Under the pieces are notes generated by a model. It was not told the origin of the DNA. It saw only the letters and a program-made list of their open reading frames with translations, and searched no databases. A DNA stretch of 64,000 nucleotides from JABFRZ01 sp964631945 (GTDB lineage: Bacteria > Planctomycetota > UBA1135 > GCA-002686595), in the NCBI GenBank assembly GCA_964631945.1, contig CAZWAY010000012.1, positions 30,800-94,799 of the forward strand, written 5' to 3'. Each line of letters starts with the position of its first letter. Position 1 is the first letter of the stretch. Of the stretch, positions 50,431 to 60,121 are shown piece by piece. The position numbers and the translations under genes were made by a program.

Positions 50431-51828
50431 ATGAACCCTGATCTCGTGGGTCCGCTGCTCCTGCTCTCGCCGGAGAGCCTGGGCCAATCGCTGGCGCTGT
50501 GGAGCGTGCTGCCCTTCGTGCTGCTCCTGTTCGGCATCGCCGTGCTGCCGCTGGTGGCCGGGCATTGGTGGGAGCACAACCGCAGCAAGGCCCTGATCGC
50601 GGGGCTCTGCTCGCTGCCGATCGCGCTCTATCTGCTGCTCGCGTTCGGCGAGGTCGGGCTGGAGGAGCTGGGCCACAAGGGCATGGAGTACGCCTCGTTC
50701 ATCACCTTGCTCGGTGCGCTGTTCGTGATCACGGGCGGGGTGTACGTGGGCGGTTCGCTGGCCGGAACCCCGCTCGTCAACACCGGCGTGCTGGCGCTGG
50801 GGGCCGTCCTGGCCAGTCTGGTGGGCACGACCGGAGCCTCGGTGCTCCTGATCCGACCGCTCTTGCGCGCCAACGCCACACGCGAGCGCAAGGTCCACCT
50901 GGTGGTGTTCTTCATCTTCGTGGTCTCGAACTGCGGAGGCCTGCTGACTCCGCTCGGGGATCCACCGCTGTTCCTCGGGTACCTGAAGGGCGTGCCGTTC
51001 GAGTGGACCCTCCAGCTCTGGCGCGAGTGGCTGCTGGTGAACGGCACGTTGATCCTGCTCTTCAATTTCTGGGACCAGCGCGTGCTGGCGCTGGAAGAGC
51101 GTGCGCGTCCCGGCTCACAGCTCGAGCAGGTGATGGAGCACGAGCCGCTGCGCATCGAGGGCGGTCTCAACTTCGTGTTCTTGCTGGGCATCGTGGCCAC
51201 GATCTATTGCGCCGGAGCCGGCGTGGGCACGGGCGGCGAGCCCTGGCCGTTCGGGGCCCAGGAGGGGGCCATGCTGGCGCTGGCGGCCGGGGCCTGGTTC
51301 TCGACACGCGTGGAGAACCGCCGGCGCAACCGCTTCTCCTGGACTCCGGTGGTCGAGGTCGCGCTGCTCTTCGCCGGGATCTTCGTGACCATGACTCCGG
51401 CGCTCCTGATCCTGAACGCCTGGGGCCAGGGCCAGCGCGAGGTCTTCGGGATGGGCTTCGACCTGCGCGCGCCCGCCCAGTTCTTCTGGGGCTCGGGGCT
51501 CCTGTCCTCGTTCCTCGACAACGCGCCGACCTACCTGACTTTCGCCTCGACGGCCAGCGGACTCGAGGGCATCCCGCTCGAGGGGCGCTACCTCGGCCAG
51601 CTGCTGGCCGAGAGCGACGGCAGCGGGGTGCGGTTGCTCCTGGCCATTTCCTGCGGCTCCGTGTTCATGGGCGCGAACACGTACATCGGCAACGGCCCCA
51701 ACTTCATGATCAAGGCCATCGCCGAGGAGTCCGGCGTGCGGATGCCGAGCTTCTTCGGGTACATGGCCTACTCGGGCTTGATCCTGCTGCCGCTGTTCGG
51801 GATCGTCACGCTGGTCTTCTTCGCCTGA
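50431..51828 (+). CDS. Sodium:proton antiporter-like membrane protein (CitMHS_2/ArsB-NhaD type)
   Basis: A 465-residue integral membrane protein with about 12 helices. Motifs match the IT-superfamily group annotated as putative citrate transport/sodium:proton antiporter: GIAVLPLVAGHWWEHNRSKA near the N-terminus, LVGTTGASVLLIRPLLRAN, GGLLTPLGDPPLFLGYLKGV and SSFLDNAPTYLTF, where paired Asn/Asp residues line the ion path, and GANTYIGNGPNFMIKAIAEE. Substrate is uncertain: Na+/H+ exchange is the usual name, but citrate or another anion is possible. ATG 50431 is used; upstream codons are unlike the family. CstA follows 19 bp downstream, so they may be co-transcribed. Confidence 0.9.
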   Translation: MNPDLVGPLLLLSPESLGQSLALWSVLPFVLLLFGIAVLPLVAGHWWEHNRSKALIAGLCSLPIALYLLLAFGEVGLEELGHKGMEYASFITLLGALFVITGGVYVGGSLAGTPLVNTGVLALGAVLASLVGTTGASVLLIRPLLRANATRERKVHLVVFFIFVVSNCGGLLTPLGDPPLFLGYLKGVPFEWTLQLWREWLLVNGTLILLFNFWDQRVLALEERARPGSQLEQVMEHEPLRIEGGLNFVFLLGIVATIYCAGAGVGTGGEPWPFGAQEGAMLALAAGAWFSTRVENRRRNRFSWTPVVEVALLFAGIFVTMTPALLILNAWGQGQREVFGMGFDLRAPAQFFWGSGLLSSFLDNAPTYLTFASTASGLEGIPLEGRYLGQLLAESDGSGVRLLLAISCGSVFMGANTYIGNGPNFMIKAIAEESGVRMPSFFGYMAYSGLILLPLFGIVTLVFFA

Positions 51829-51847
51829 GTCGCGGGGCAGACCCCCG

Positions 51848-53503
51848 GTGCTGCCGCTCCTCGCGCTCTCCTTCGTCGTCCTCCTGCTGGCCGGATACCA
51901 CGCTTACGGGCGCTGGATCGAGCGACGCCTGGCGCCCGACGACACCCGCACGACACCGGCGGTCGCGTGCGCGGATGGGCGCGATTTCGTGCCCACGCCG
52001 CGCTTCTACCTGTTCGCGCAGCACCTGGCCGCGATCGCGGCGGCCGGGCCGATCGCCGGACCGATCCTGGCGGCACGCGACTTCGGCTGGCTGCCCTGCC
52101 TGCTGTGGATCGCGCTGGGGGTCGTGCTGATCGGAGCCGTGCACGACTTTTCGGCGCTGTTCGCCTCGCTGCGCCACGGGGCCGGTTCGATCGCCGAGAT
52201 CGCGCGCCACGAGCTCGGCAACGCCAGCGGGCGCGCGCTGATGGCCTTCATCTTCATCGCGCTGGTGTACGTGATCGTCGCCTTCGCCGACATCACGGCC
52301 GGTTCGTTCGCACGCGGGACCGAGGAGCTGGCCGGGCTCGAGCTGGCCTTCGAGCCGGGCGGGGCCGTGGCCCTGGCGAGCGTGCTGTACCTCGGGCTCT
52401 CGCTGGCGATGGGAATCGTGCAGCGCTTCCTGGCGCCGCCGCTGTGGCTGCTGACGCTCGTGTTCGTGCCGGGCACCTTCCTGGTGGTCTGGTTCGGGAC
52501 CCAGCACTCGGATTGGCTGCGCTTCGACCAGCGCACCTTCGGCATGGTCATCGTCGGCTACTGCGTGCTGGCCGCGCTGACGCCGATGTGGCTCTTGCTG
52601 CAGCCGCGCGGCTACCTGGGTGGCTTCGTGCTCTTCACCGCGCTGGCCGCGGGCCTGGCCGGGATCTTCTTCGGTGGCTACGAGATCCAGCAGGTCGCCT
52701 TCCGCGGCTGGGAGGCGCCCAAGGCGCTCGGCTCGCTGTTCCCGTTCCTGTTCGTCACGATCGCCTGCGGCGCTTGCTCGGGCTTCCATGGCCTGGTGTG
52801 CTCGGGCACGACCTCGAAGCAGGTCGCGCGCGAGTCCCACGCGCGCTTCGTGGGCTACGGCGCGATGCTGGCCGAAGCGCTGCTGGCCTTCATCGCGCTG
52901 GCCACGGTCATGATCGCCTCCGACGCCGAGCTGGCCGGGCTCTCGCCGGGCACGATCTACGGCAACGGCCTGGGGCGCTTCCTGACACTCTTCGTGGGCG
53001 AGCAGCACCTGCGCTTCGCGACCACCTTCGGGGCCATGGCCTTCTCGACCTTCGTGTTCGACACGCTCGACGTGTGCACGCGCCTCGGGCGCTACCTCGT
53101 GCAGGAGCTGTGCGGCTGGAAGGGGCGCGCGGGAGCCGTGGCCGGGACGCTGCTCACGATGCTGGCGCCGGCGCTGATCCTGTGGGCGGCCCAGGAGGGC
53201 AGCTACCTGCAGTTCTGGGCGCTGTTCGGGGCCTCGAACCAGATGCTGGCGGCGCTGACGCTGTTCGCGATCGGGGTCTGGTTGCGACGCCAGCGACGTC
53301 CGAGCTGGTTCGTGTTCGCCCCGATGCTGTTCGTGCTGGTGGTGACGAGCTGGGCCCTGGTGCGCATCGTGCTCCTGAACGTGCGTTCGGCCGGCGCGAG
53401 CCTTCCGGCCGCCGCCAACGCGCTGGCCGCCGCGTTGCTGCTGGCCCTGGCGGCCTTCACCGCATCGAGCGGATTGCGCCGCCTGCGCAGCCCGGCTCCC
53501 TGA
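51848..53503 (+). CDS. Carbon starvation protein CstA family (peptide/pyruvate transporter)
   Basis: A 551-residue integral membrane protein of the CstA family, whose members carry peptides or pyruvate. Family segments: YGRWIERRLAPDD, FVPTPRFYLFAQHLAAIAAA then GPIAGPILAA, LGVVLIGAVHDFSALFASLR, GACSGFHGLVCSGTTSKQ and FSTFVFDTLDVCTRLGRYLV, then WALFGASNQMLAALTLF. The start is GTG 51848. It is shorter than E. coli CstA (about 700) but within the range of the family. Nothing upstream suggests the carbon-starvation regulation known in E. coli, and the gene lies between the antiporter and a propeller protein. Confidence 0.94.
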   Translation: MLPLLALSFVVLLLAGYHAYGRWIERRLAPDDTRTTPAVACADGRDFVPTPRFYLFAQHLAAIAAAGPIAGPILAARDFGWLPCLLWIALGVVLIGAVHDFSALFASLRHGAGSIAEIARHELGNASGRALMAFIFIALVYVIVAFADITAGSFARGTEELAGLELAFEPGGAVALASVLYLGLSLAMGIVQRFLAPPLWLLTLVFVPGTFLVVWFGTQHSDWLRFDQRTFGMVIVGYCVLAALTPMWLLLQPRGYLGGFVLFTALAAGLAGIFFGGYEIQQVAFRGWEAPKALGSLFPFLFVTIACGACSGFHGLVCSGTTSKQVARESHARFVGYGAMLAEALLAFIALATVMIASDAELAGLSPGTIYGNGLGRFLTLFVGEQHLRFATTFGAMAFSTFVFDTLDVCTRLGRYLVQELCGWKGRAGAVAGTLLTMLAPALILWAAQEGSYLQFWALFGASNQMLAALTLFAIGVWLRRQRRPSWFVFAPMLFVLVVTSWALVRIVLLNVRSAGASLPAAANALAAALLLALAAFTASSGLRRLRSPAP

Positions 53504-53546
53504 GCCGCTACACTCCTCGCGCCCTTCTTCCAGCGGAGTCTCGTCC

Positions 53547-54812
53547 ATGCTCTTGAGCCTCTTTGTCGCCGCGTCGTTCGCGCTCACCGGCCACGACGAC
53601 TGGCCGCAGTACCACGGCGCCGCCAGCGACCGCGTCTCGCCCGAGAGGCTCGGGCTGCGCGCCTTCCCGCCCTCCGGTCCGCCGCGCGCCTGGCGGGTGC
53701 CGCTCGACCAGGGCTTCAGCTCCTTCGTCGTGGCGGACGGACGCGCCTACACGCTGGTCGCGCGCGTGGAGGGAGGCGAGGCGCGTGAGGTGCTGGTGGC
53801 CCTGGATGTCGCCAGCGGGCAGGTGCTGTGGAGCGCGCCGCTCGGGCAGGGCAAGTACGACGGCGGCGGGGATGCGGGCGCGGACGAGAACAAGGGCGGC
53901 GACGGGCCGCGCACCACGCCGAGCGTGGTCGATGGCCGCGTGTACACGCTCGACGCCTTCCTCGGACTGGCCTGCTTCGAGGCCGCTAGCGGCAAGGAGC
54001 TGTGGAAGCACGACCTCGTGGCCGAGTTCGAGGGGCGCCTGATCCAGTGGCAGAACGGGGCCTCCCCGCTGGTCGAAGGCGAGCGGGTGTTCCTGGCCGG
54101 CGGCGGGCCGGGCAAGTCGTTGCTCGCCTTCGAGCGCAAGACGGGCGCGCTCGCCTGGGCGCACGGCGACGAGAAGATGACGCACGCGACGCCGATCGCG
54201 GCGAGCCTGCACGGCCAGCGCCAGGTGATCTTCTTCGTGCAGTCCGGGCTGGTCGCGCTCGAGCCGGAGAGCGGCAAGGAGCTGTGGCGCACCGAGTTCC
54301 CGTTCCGCGTCTCGAGCGCGGCCGCGCCGGTCGTCAGCGGCGACGTGGTCTATTGCTCGGCGGGCTACGGCGTCGGCGCCGCCGCCTGGCGCATCCGCGA
54401 GCAGGGTGGGGCGTTCGTGCCCGAGCTCCTGTGGCGCGCCGCCAACAAGCGCATCAACCATTGGAGCACGCCGGTCGTGAAGGATGGACACCTCTACGGC
54501 ATGTTCAGCTTCAAGGAGTACGGCAAGGGCCCGCTGGCTTGCGTCGAGCTCGCCACGGGCGAGGAACGCTGGGCCAAGGAGGGCTTCGGCCCGGGCAACT
54601 GCATCCTGGTGGGGGACACCCTGGTGGCGCTCTCGGACGCCGGCGAAGTGGTGCTGGTCGAGCCCCGGCCCGACGCCTACCACGAGCTCGCGCGCGCCGA
54701 CGTCCTCGACGGCAAGTGCTGGTCGATGCCGGCCTTCAGCGGCGGTTCGCTCTACCTGCGCAGCACCAAGGAAGGCGTACGCCTGGACCTCTCGGGCACG
54801 GCCGAGCGCTGA
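53547..54812 (+). CDS. PQQ-like beta-propeller protein, secreted
   Basis: A 421-residue protein with an N-terminal hydrophobic start (MLLSLFVAASFALT) that could act as a signal peptide. The rest is PQQ-like propeller repeats: segments such as VLVALDVASGQVLWSAPL, FEAASGKELWKHDL, FERKTGALAWAHGD and LEPESGKELWRTEF each have the typical A-x-D/E-x-x-[ST]-G-x-x-x-W motif. No heme or PQQ dehydrogenase residues are evident, so it is a non-catalytic propeller (for example BamB-like or a planctomycete outer-membrane assembly protein). It follows CstA by 43 bp on the same strand. Function unknown. Confidence 0.88.
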   Translation: MLLSLFVAASFALTGHDDWPQYHGAASDRVSPERLGLRAFPPSGPPRAWRVPLDQGFSSFVVADGRAYTLVARVEGGEAREVLVALDVASGQVLWSAPLGQGKYDGGGDAGADENKGGDGPRTTPSVVDGRVYTLDAFLGLACFEAASGKELWKHDLVAEFEGRLIQWQNGASPLVEGERVFLAGGGPGKSLLAFERKTGALAWAHGDEKMTHATPIAASLHGQRQVIFFVQSGLVALEPESGKELWRTEFPFRVSSAAAPVVSGDVVYCSAGYGVGAAAWRIREQGGAFVPELLWRAANKRINHWSTPVVKDGHLYGMFSFKEYGKGPLACVELATGEERWAKEGFGPGNCILVGDTLVALSDAGEVVLVEPRPDAYHELARADVLDGKCWSMPAFSGGSLYLRSTKEGVRLDLSGTAER

Positions 54813-54981
54813 GCCGGTCCCGCCGCCGGGCTGCGGCCCGGCCCGCCCCCGCCCTGGAGCCCGGTTCCCGCCGCATTCCCGGCGTGTTTTCGAGCCTGAT
54901 CGAGCACGGTCCGGCAGACTACATCGACGCGACCTCCAGGCGACCCGGGCCCGGGGCCGCGCGCTCGATCGAAGCGACAGC

Positions 54982-57900
54982 ATGATCCACCGAAGGGCCT
55001 TGCGCCGTGCCAGCGCTTGCCTGGCGAGCCTCCTGGCCGTGGCGTGCTCCGGCGGCGGGGCCGGGGGCACGAGCCCGGCAGCCTCGAGCTTCCAGGTGGC
55101 CAGCCTCTCGGTCGCGAACGGCTCGGTGTGGCAGATCAACCGCGAGATCGTGGTCGGCTTCACGCGCCCGGTGGACTTCTCGACGGTGAGCTCGAACACG
55201 ATCCACCTGCGCACGCTGGCGGACGTCCCCGCGACCGGCACGTTCTCGCTGCGGGATCCGTACACGGTCGTGTTCCAGCCGAGCTGCCCGACGCGCGACG
55301 ACCTCTCGGACGCGGGCCTGCAGCCGAACGGAGTGAGCTACGTCCTGCGCGTGGCGGGCCTGGACTCGTCCGCCAACACGGTGCGCGCGCTGGACGGGGC
55401 CGCGCTCGGGCACCAGCAGGTGCGCACGTTCTCGACTCCGGCCTCGACCCAGGTCTCGGTGGCCTTCCAGGATACGGCCCCCGGACCGCCCGTGCCCGTC
55501 GTGCGCGCGCAGGGCTCCACGGATTCCGCGGCGACGTACCTGGAGGTCGGGCACGACCCCGACCGCCGCGTGTACTTCGAGCAGGATGCGACCCAGCTGC
55601 TGGTCCTGTCGGATCCGACCTTCGAGGCTCCGCTGAACCTGTACAGCGACGAGCTCACGCGCGTGGCCGTGGTGCTCGCGCTGAACCAGCCCGTGAACCC
55701 GGCGGCGAGCAACCTCACGAACGATCGGCTGCGCCTCGAGTTCCGCGACCCGAACGGGGGCTGGCACCCGCTCCAGACGCGCGTGACGCTGGAGGCGAAC
55801 TGCACGGAGACGGGGGCGCGCGTGCGCCTCGAGCCGATCGGCCCGCTGCCGGGCTCGAGTGCGCTGCGCGCCGTCTTGCGCGCAGGCTTCCAGGACCTGG
55901 TCGGCGAGGCGAGCCTGCAGTCGCTCTCGTCCTTCGCCCAGGCCCCGACGCGCGCGGTGCACTACGCCAGCCTGGCCCCGCCGGACCTCGCGAGCGACGA
56001 GCTGAACGACGGCTTCGACTTCGCCCACCCCAGCCCGCTCTCGTTCGAGGACGAGACGCTGCTGTCGGACTCGCCGCTGGCGGAATGGGGCGCCGGCCGG
56101 CTCTCCGCGGCCTTCTCGTTCCAGGGCTCGGGCGGCCCGAACGGCGAGTTCGACTGGGTCGTGCGCACCGGCGAACTGCTCGTCTTCGACACCACCAGCA
56201 CGCTGCTCATCGGAGGTCCCGGCGGCGTGCCGACCTCCAGCCAGACGGCCGTGAACGGCGTCGTGGACGTGCACGACCTCGTGATCCAGGCCGGCGGCAA
56301 GATCCGCGTGCAGGGCCCCAATCCGATGCGCATCAGCGCCACCGGGCAGGTGCGCATCGACGGCGTGCTCGATCTCTCCGGCTTCGCGGGCAAGGACGTG
56401 CTCGGCCTGGGCACGACCAACCTGATGGAGCAGGGCGGCGCCGGTGCGGCCGGCGGTGGCAAGGGCGGCAATTCGAACGAGATCACCACGGCGCCGACGA
56501 CGCGCGGCGGACGCGGATCGGGGCCGTTCCGGGCAGCCGGGCTCGGGGGCGAGGGGGGGGAGATGGGCGTGAGCGCGAGCAACGACAAGAACCAGCGCCG
56601 GCCCGGCGGCGGCGGCGGCGGACGCTTCGCGGGCGATGTCCTGGGCACGAGCACGCCGCCCGGCCTGAGTCTCGTCGCCAGCCGCGGCAACGACGGACAC
56701 CCGAACAGCCGCGGCGCGGAGTCGGGCGTGTTGCCCTCGCGGGGTGGTGCGTCCGGCCCGGGCCCGTTCGTGGACGCCAGCCCCGCGAACGACTTCTTCG
56801 GCGTGTTCCCGGTGGCCTCCGGCGGCGAGGTGCGCGAGTTGATCCGTGGTGAGCTGTCCGGACTCTCGGCCGGCTACGGCGGAGGCGGCGGTGGGAACGC
56901 CTCGAACCTCTATCCCCAGCCGGTCTGGAACTCGATGGGCGACGAGAAGGGCGGTCCTGGCGGCGGCGCCGCCGGCGGGCTGCACATCCAGGCGCTCGGG
57001 CCGATCGTGTTCGGCGCCGCGGGCGCGATCCTCGCCAATGGCGCCACCGGCGGAGCGGGCGAGCACCTCTTCCTCGAGCACATCGGGGGAACCGGGGGCG
57101 GCGGATCCGGTGGGCACGTCATCCTGGAGTCGGCCAGCTTCGTGGACTTCACCGGCGGCGGGGATGCGGGCCTTGCGGCGCGCGAGACAATCCAGGCCGG
57201 TGGGCCGCCCTTGAAGACGGGCTCGCTGCAGTTCGTCGATCCGTGCTGCACGAGCTACAGCAACGGGGGCGCGGGCGGGGCGGGCGTGATCCAGATCCAC
57301 GTCCCCGATCCGGTCGCGCCGCCGGACGACGATCCCCTGCGCACCGACATCCTCGTCCCGACGGACGCGCTCGCGCTCGCAAACCCCCTGGACGCGCTCA
57401 CGTCACCGCCGGCCTACGTGATGGTGCCGACCTTCGGCGCGCGCTCGAGGGCGCGCTCGAAGTGGATCTCCATCGGCGGCGCGGACCAGAAGCCGGACGG
57501 GACTCCGGGCCTCGTGCGCTTCCTGTTCGATGGCGTGGAGAGCGCGGCCGGACCCGACGCGGGCAAGCTGCGGGTGGATGGCGCGCGCGTGGCGGAGCTC
57601 GCGCCCTTGCTGACGGTGTCGGACCTGGCGGCCTCGCTGGTGGCGAGCCTGCTGGCCGACGGCTTCACGCTGGAGATCCGCGGCGCGGGGCTGCTCGAGA
57701 TCCGCTCGGGCACGACCTCGGGAGTCTCGAACGACGCCTACCTGCGCACGCCGGCCCTGCTGGAAGGCTGCGCGCTGCGCCTCGCGCTCCAGGGCAGCCC
57801 TTCGTCCGCGGAGGACTTCGACGTGGTGGGCGCCGAGTACGACGAGGGCGACGCCACCCCTGGCGACGAGCGCCTGCGCGTGCGCGTCGGCGCGGAGCGC

Positions 57901-58251
57901 GGCCCCCTGACGGCCTTCAACCCGACCGGCGCGGCGGGCACGACCCTCGTGCAGCTGATCCCGCGCTTCTTCCGCGTCGTGACCAGCGACCTGCCCGACT
58001 TCCTGCCGCCCACCGCCTTCGTGCGCGTTCGCTTCCAGGCCGCCGAGGACAACGGCATCGGCGCGCCGAACGAGGCCAACCCGCTGGTGGACTGGACCGC
58101 CGACATCCGCGCCTTCAACGCCCTGCCACCCGGCGCGCTGCAGTTCTTCCGCTACGAGGTCGAGTTCGACCTCGACGCCACCTCGCAGGGTGTCACCAAG
58201 GACACCGAGCCCGTCGCGCTCGACTTCCTGAAGATCCCCTTCGTCTTCTAG
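54982..58251 (+). CDS. Very large lipoprotein with Ig-like domain and glycine-rich loops
   Basis: A 1089-residue predicted lipoprotein; the lipobox LLAVAC gives Cys22. Residues about 35-150 resemble a bacterial Ig-like (SbsA-type) domain (NGSVWQINREIVVGFTRPVD ... FQPSCPTRDDLSDAGLQPNG), and a second related part follows (about 205-300). From about 395 come beta strands alternating with glycine-rich loops (RPGGGGGGRFAG, YGGGGGGNASNL, GGTGGGGSGGHVI), with the phrase IDGVLDLSGFAG typical of right-handed helix or fibre-like surface proteins. The C-terminal 250 residues form a further beta-rich region ending in KIPFVF. It is likely surface-exposed. Two tRNA genes follow on the other strand. Confidence 0.85.
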   Translation: MIHRRALRRASACLASLLAVACSGGGAGGTSPAASSFQVASLSVANGSVWQINREIVVGFTRPVDFSTVSSNTIHLRTLADVPATGTFSLRDPYTVVFQPSCPTRDDLSDAGLQPNGVSYVLRVAGLDSSANTVRALDGAALGHQQVRTFSTPASTQVSVAFQDTAPGPPVPVVRAQGSTDSAATYLEVGHDPDRRVYFEQDATQLLVLSDPTFEAPLNLYSDELTRVAVVLALNQPVNPAASNLTNDRLRLEFRDPNGGWHPLQTRVTLEANCTETGARVRLEPIGPLPGSSALRAVLRAGFQDLVGEASLQSLSSFAQAPTRAVHYASLAPPDLASDELNDGFDFAHPSPLSFEDETLLSDSPLAEWGAGRLSAAFSFQGSGGPNGEFDWVVRTGELLVFDTTSTLLIGGPGGVPTSSQTAVNGVVDVHDLVIQAGGKIRVQGPNPMRISATGQVRIDGVLDLSGFAGKDVLGLGTTNLMEQGGAGAAGGGKGGNSNEITTAPTTRGGRGSGPFRAAGLGGEGGEMGVSASNDKNQRRPGGGGGGRFAGDVLGTSTPPGLSLVASRGNDGHPNSRGAESGVLPSRGGASGPGPFVDASPANDFFGVFPVASGGEVRELIRGELSGLSAGYGGGGGGNASNLYPQPVWNSMGDEKGGPGGGAAGGLHIQALGPIVFGAAGAILANGATGGAGEHLFLEHIGGTGGGGSGGHVILESASFVDFTGGGDAGLAARETIQAGGPPLKTGSLQFVDPCCTSYSNGGAGGAGVIQIHVPDPVAPPDDDPLRTDILVPTDALALANPLDALTSPPAYVMVPTFGARSRARSKWISIGGADQKPDGTPGLVRFLFDGVESAAGPDAGKLRVDGARVAELAPLLTVSDLAASLVASLLADGFTLEIRGAGLLEIRSGTTSGVSNDAYLRTPALLEGCALRLALQGSPSSAEDFDVVGAEYDEGDATPGDERLRVRVGAERGPLTAFNPTGAAGTTLVQLIPRFFRVVTSDLPDFLPPTAFVRVRFQAAEDNGIGAPNEANPLVDWTADIRAFNALPPGALQFFRYEVEFDLDATSQGVTKDTEPVALDFLKIPFVF

Positions 58252-58286
58252 TTCTATGCGGGAGCGCGGATCCCATCGCGAGGGGG

Positions 58287-58360
58287 CGCGCCCGCCAGGA
58301 CTCGAACCTGGGACCGTCGGATTAGAAATCCGATGCTCTATCCAGCTGAGCTACGGGCGC
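58287..58360 (-). tRNA. tRNA-Arg (TCT anticodon)
   Basis: The acceptor stem GCGCCCG pairs with CGGGCGC, the anticodon stem TCGGA/TCCGA carries loop TTTCTAA (anticodon TCT), and the T arm has GTTCGAGTC. CCA is not encoded. It lies 10 bp downstream of tRNA-Pro on the same strand. Confidence 0.96.
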
Positions 58361-58370
58361 AGAGGGGGGG

Positions 58371-58443
58371 TCGGGGAGATGGGATTCGAACCCACGACTC
58401 GCAGCACCCAAAGCTGCGCCTCTACCAGCTGAGGTACTCCCCG
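58371..58443 (-). tRNA. tRNA-Pro (TGG anticodon)
   Basis: The acceptor stem CGGGGAG pairs with CTCCCCG and A73 follows. The anticodon stem GCAGC/GCTGC carries loop TTTGGGT (anticodon TGG), and the T arm has GTTCGAATC. CCA is not encoded. It is likely co-transcribed with tRNA-Arg. Confidence 0.96.
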
Positions 58444-58678
58444 GCGTGTGAGCGAGGAGCGTAGCGCGCGCGGCTTCCGGCCGCGAGCCGCGCCTCGGCC
58501 CGGGGCCGCGGCGCGTGCCCGGGTCGTTCGGCGCCCGGCGTCGGCGCGCGGCTCCGGGCGCGGAGAGTGGGGCCGATCTGGTACGCTGCCGGGGATGGCC
58601 GCAGGCTTGCGGCCTCCCGCGTGCGCCGCGCGTGGAGTCACGCCCCGACAACCCGACCCCCGACCGAGAACGCTACGG

Positions 58679-60055
58679 ATGAGCTCGTCCCTCAAGGTCC
58701 TCGTGGTCGGTTCCGGCGGCCGGGAGCATGCGCTGTGCTGGAAGATCGCGGCCTCGCCGCTGGTGGGCGAGGTGCTGTGCGCGCCCGGCAACGCGGGCAC
58801 GCAGACGGTCGCGCGCAACGTGGAGGTGGCGGCCACGGACCTGGATGGGCTCGCGCAGCTGTGCGCGCGCGAGCGGCCCGATCTGGTGCTGGTCGGGCCC
58901 GAGGATCCGCTGGTCCTCGGGCTGGCCGACCGTCTGCGCGCGGCGGGCGTGCTGGTGTTCGGCCCCGGCCGCGCCGGCGCGCGCCTCGAGGGTTCCAAGG
59001 TCTTCTCCAAGGAGTTCCTCGATCGCCACCGCATCCCGACCGGGGCCTGGCGCCGCTTCGAGCGCGCCGGCGCGGCCAAGGCGTACCTCGAGAGCCAGAG
59101 CCTGTGGCCGCAGGTGATCAAGGCCGACGGCCTGTGCGCCGGCAAGGGCGTGTTCGTGGTCGAGGACGCGCGCGAGGGCTGCGGCGTGGTCGATGCGCTG
59201 ATGGAGAAGCGCACGCTGGGCGAGGCCGGACGGGAGGTCGTGATCGAGGAGTTCATCGCCGGGCGCGAGCTCTCGGTGCAGCTCCTGACCGACGGCACGA
59301 CGCTGTGCCTGCTCGAGTCCGTGATGGACTACAAGCAGGCCCACGACGGCGACAGCGGCCCGAACACGGGTGGCATGGGCATCGTCTCGCCGGTCTCCTT
59401 CGTGACGCAGCGCCTGATGCGCCAGATCGAGAGCCGCGTGCTGCTGCCGGCCCTGCACGGGCTGCGCGTCGAGGGCATCGACTACCGCGGCGTCCTGTAC
59501 GCCGGGTTGATGATCACCGAGGCCGGGCCGCGCGTGCTCGAGTTCAACTGCCGCTTCGGCGATCCCGAGACCCAGGGGCTGGTGCGGCGCCTGCGTTCGG
59601 ACCTGGTGCCCTACCTCCTGGCGGTGGCGCGCGGCGAGCTCGAGAAGGAGCAGCCGCCCGAGTGGGACGAGCGCAGCTGCGTGGGCGTGGTCGCGGCCGC
59701 CCAGGGCTACCCCGGTGCCTACGAGAAGGGCCACGTGATCCAGGGGCTGGCCGAGGCCGGCGCGGTCGCGGACGCGGTCGTGTTCCAGGCCGGCACGCGC
59801 AGCGATCGCGGCCAGGTGCTGACCAACGGCGGGCGCGTGCTGTGCGTCACGGCCCTGGGCAGTGACGTGCTGGCCGCGCGCGAGCAGGCCTACCGGGCCT
59901 GCGATCTCGTGCGCTGGAACGGCAAGTTCGAGCGCCGCGACATCGGCCTGCCGCGCGCCACGCGCGCCGGCGCCACGAGCGGCGAGGAGCTCGACGATCC
60001 GAGCGGTCTCTTCGCGGGTGGACCGCGGGGCCACGAGCACGGCGGCTCGTCGTAG
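58679..60055 (+). CDS. purD: Phosphoribosylamine-glycine ligase
   Basis: A 458-residue cytoplasmic enzyme that joins phosphoribosylamine and glycine with ATP in the second step of purine synthesis. It has the ATP-grasp layout: LVVGSGGREHALCWKIA and APGNAGT at the N-terminus, PDLVLVGPEDPLVLGLADRL, FGPGRAGARLEGSK, and PQVIKADGLCAGKGVFVVED with the ATP-binding Lys. IEEFIAGRELSVQLLTDG and the GPNTGGMG motif follow, then VLEFNCRFGDPETQ. ATG 58679 is used. The last 25 residues (SGEELDDPSGLFAGGPRGHE) form a tail beyond the usual family end. No other purine genes are adjacent. Two tRNA genes lie upstream on the other strand. Confidence 0.95.
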   Translation: MSSSLKVLVVGSGGREHALCWKIAASPLVGEVLCAPGNAGTQTVARNVEVAATDLDGLAQLCARERPDLVLVGPEDPLVLGLADRLRAAGVLVFGPGRAGARLEGSKVFSKEFLDRHRIPTGAWRRFERAGAAKAYLESQSLWPQVIKADGLCAGKGVFVVEDAREGCGVVDALMEKRTLGEAGREVVIEEFIAGRELSVQLLTDGTTLCLLESVMDYKQAHDGDSGPNTGGMGIVSPVSFVTQRLMRQIESRVLLPALHGLRVEGIDYRGVLYAGLMITEAGPRVLEFNCRFGDPETQGLVRRLRSDLVPYLLAVARGELEKEQPPEWDERSCVGVVAAAQGYPGAYEKGHVIQGLAEAGAVADAVVFQAGTRSDRGQVLTNGGRVLCVTALGSDVLAAREQAYRACDLVRWNGKFERRDIGLPRATRAGATSGEELDDPSGLFAGGPRGHEHGGSS

Positions 60056-60121
60056 CGGGGGCGGGCGCGGTCGATCGCCCGCGGCCGCCGGGCGCGCTAC
60101 CATGCACTCGGAGCCCGCCCC

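Noticed and set aside
53547..54812. PQQ-dependent dehydrogenase
   Set aside because: It has propeller repeats only; no quinone-binding or heme site and the length is too short.
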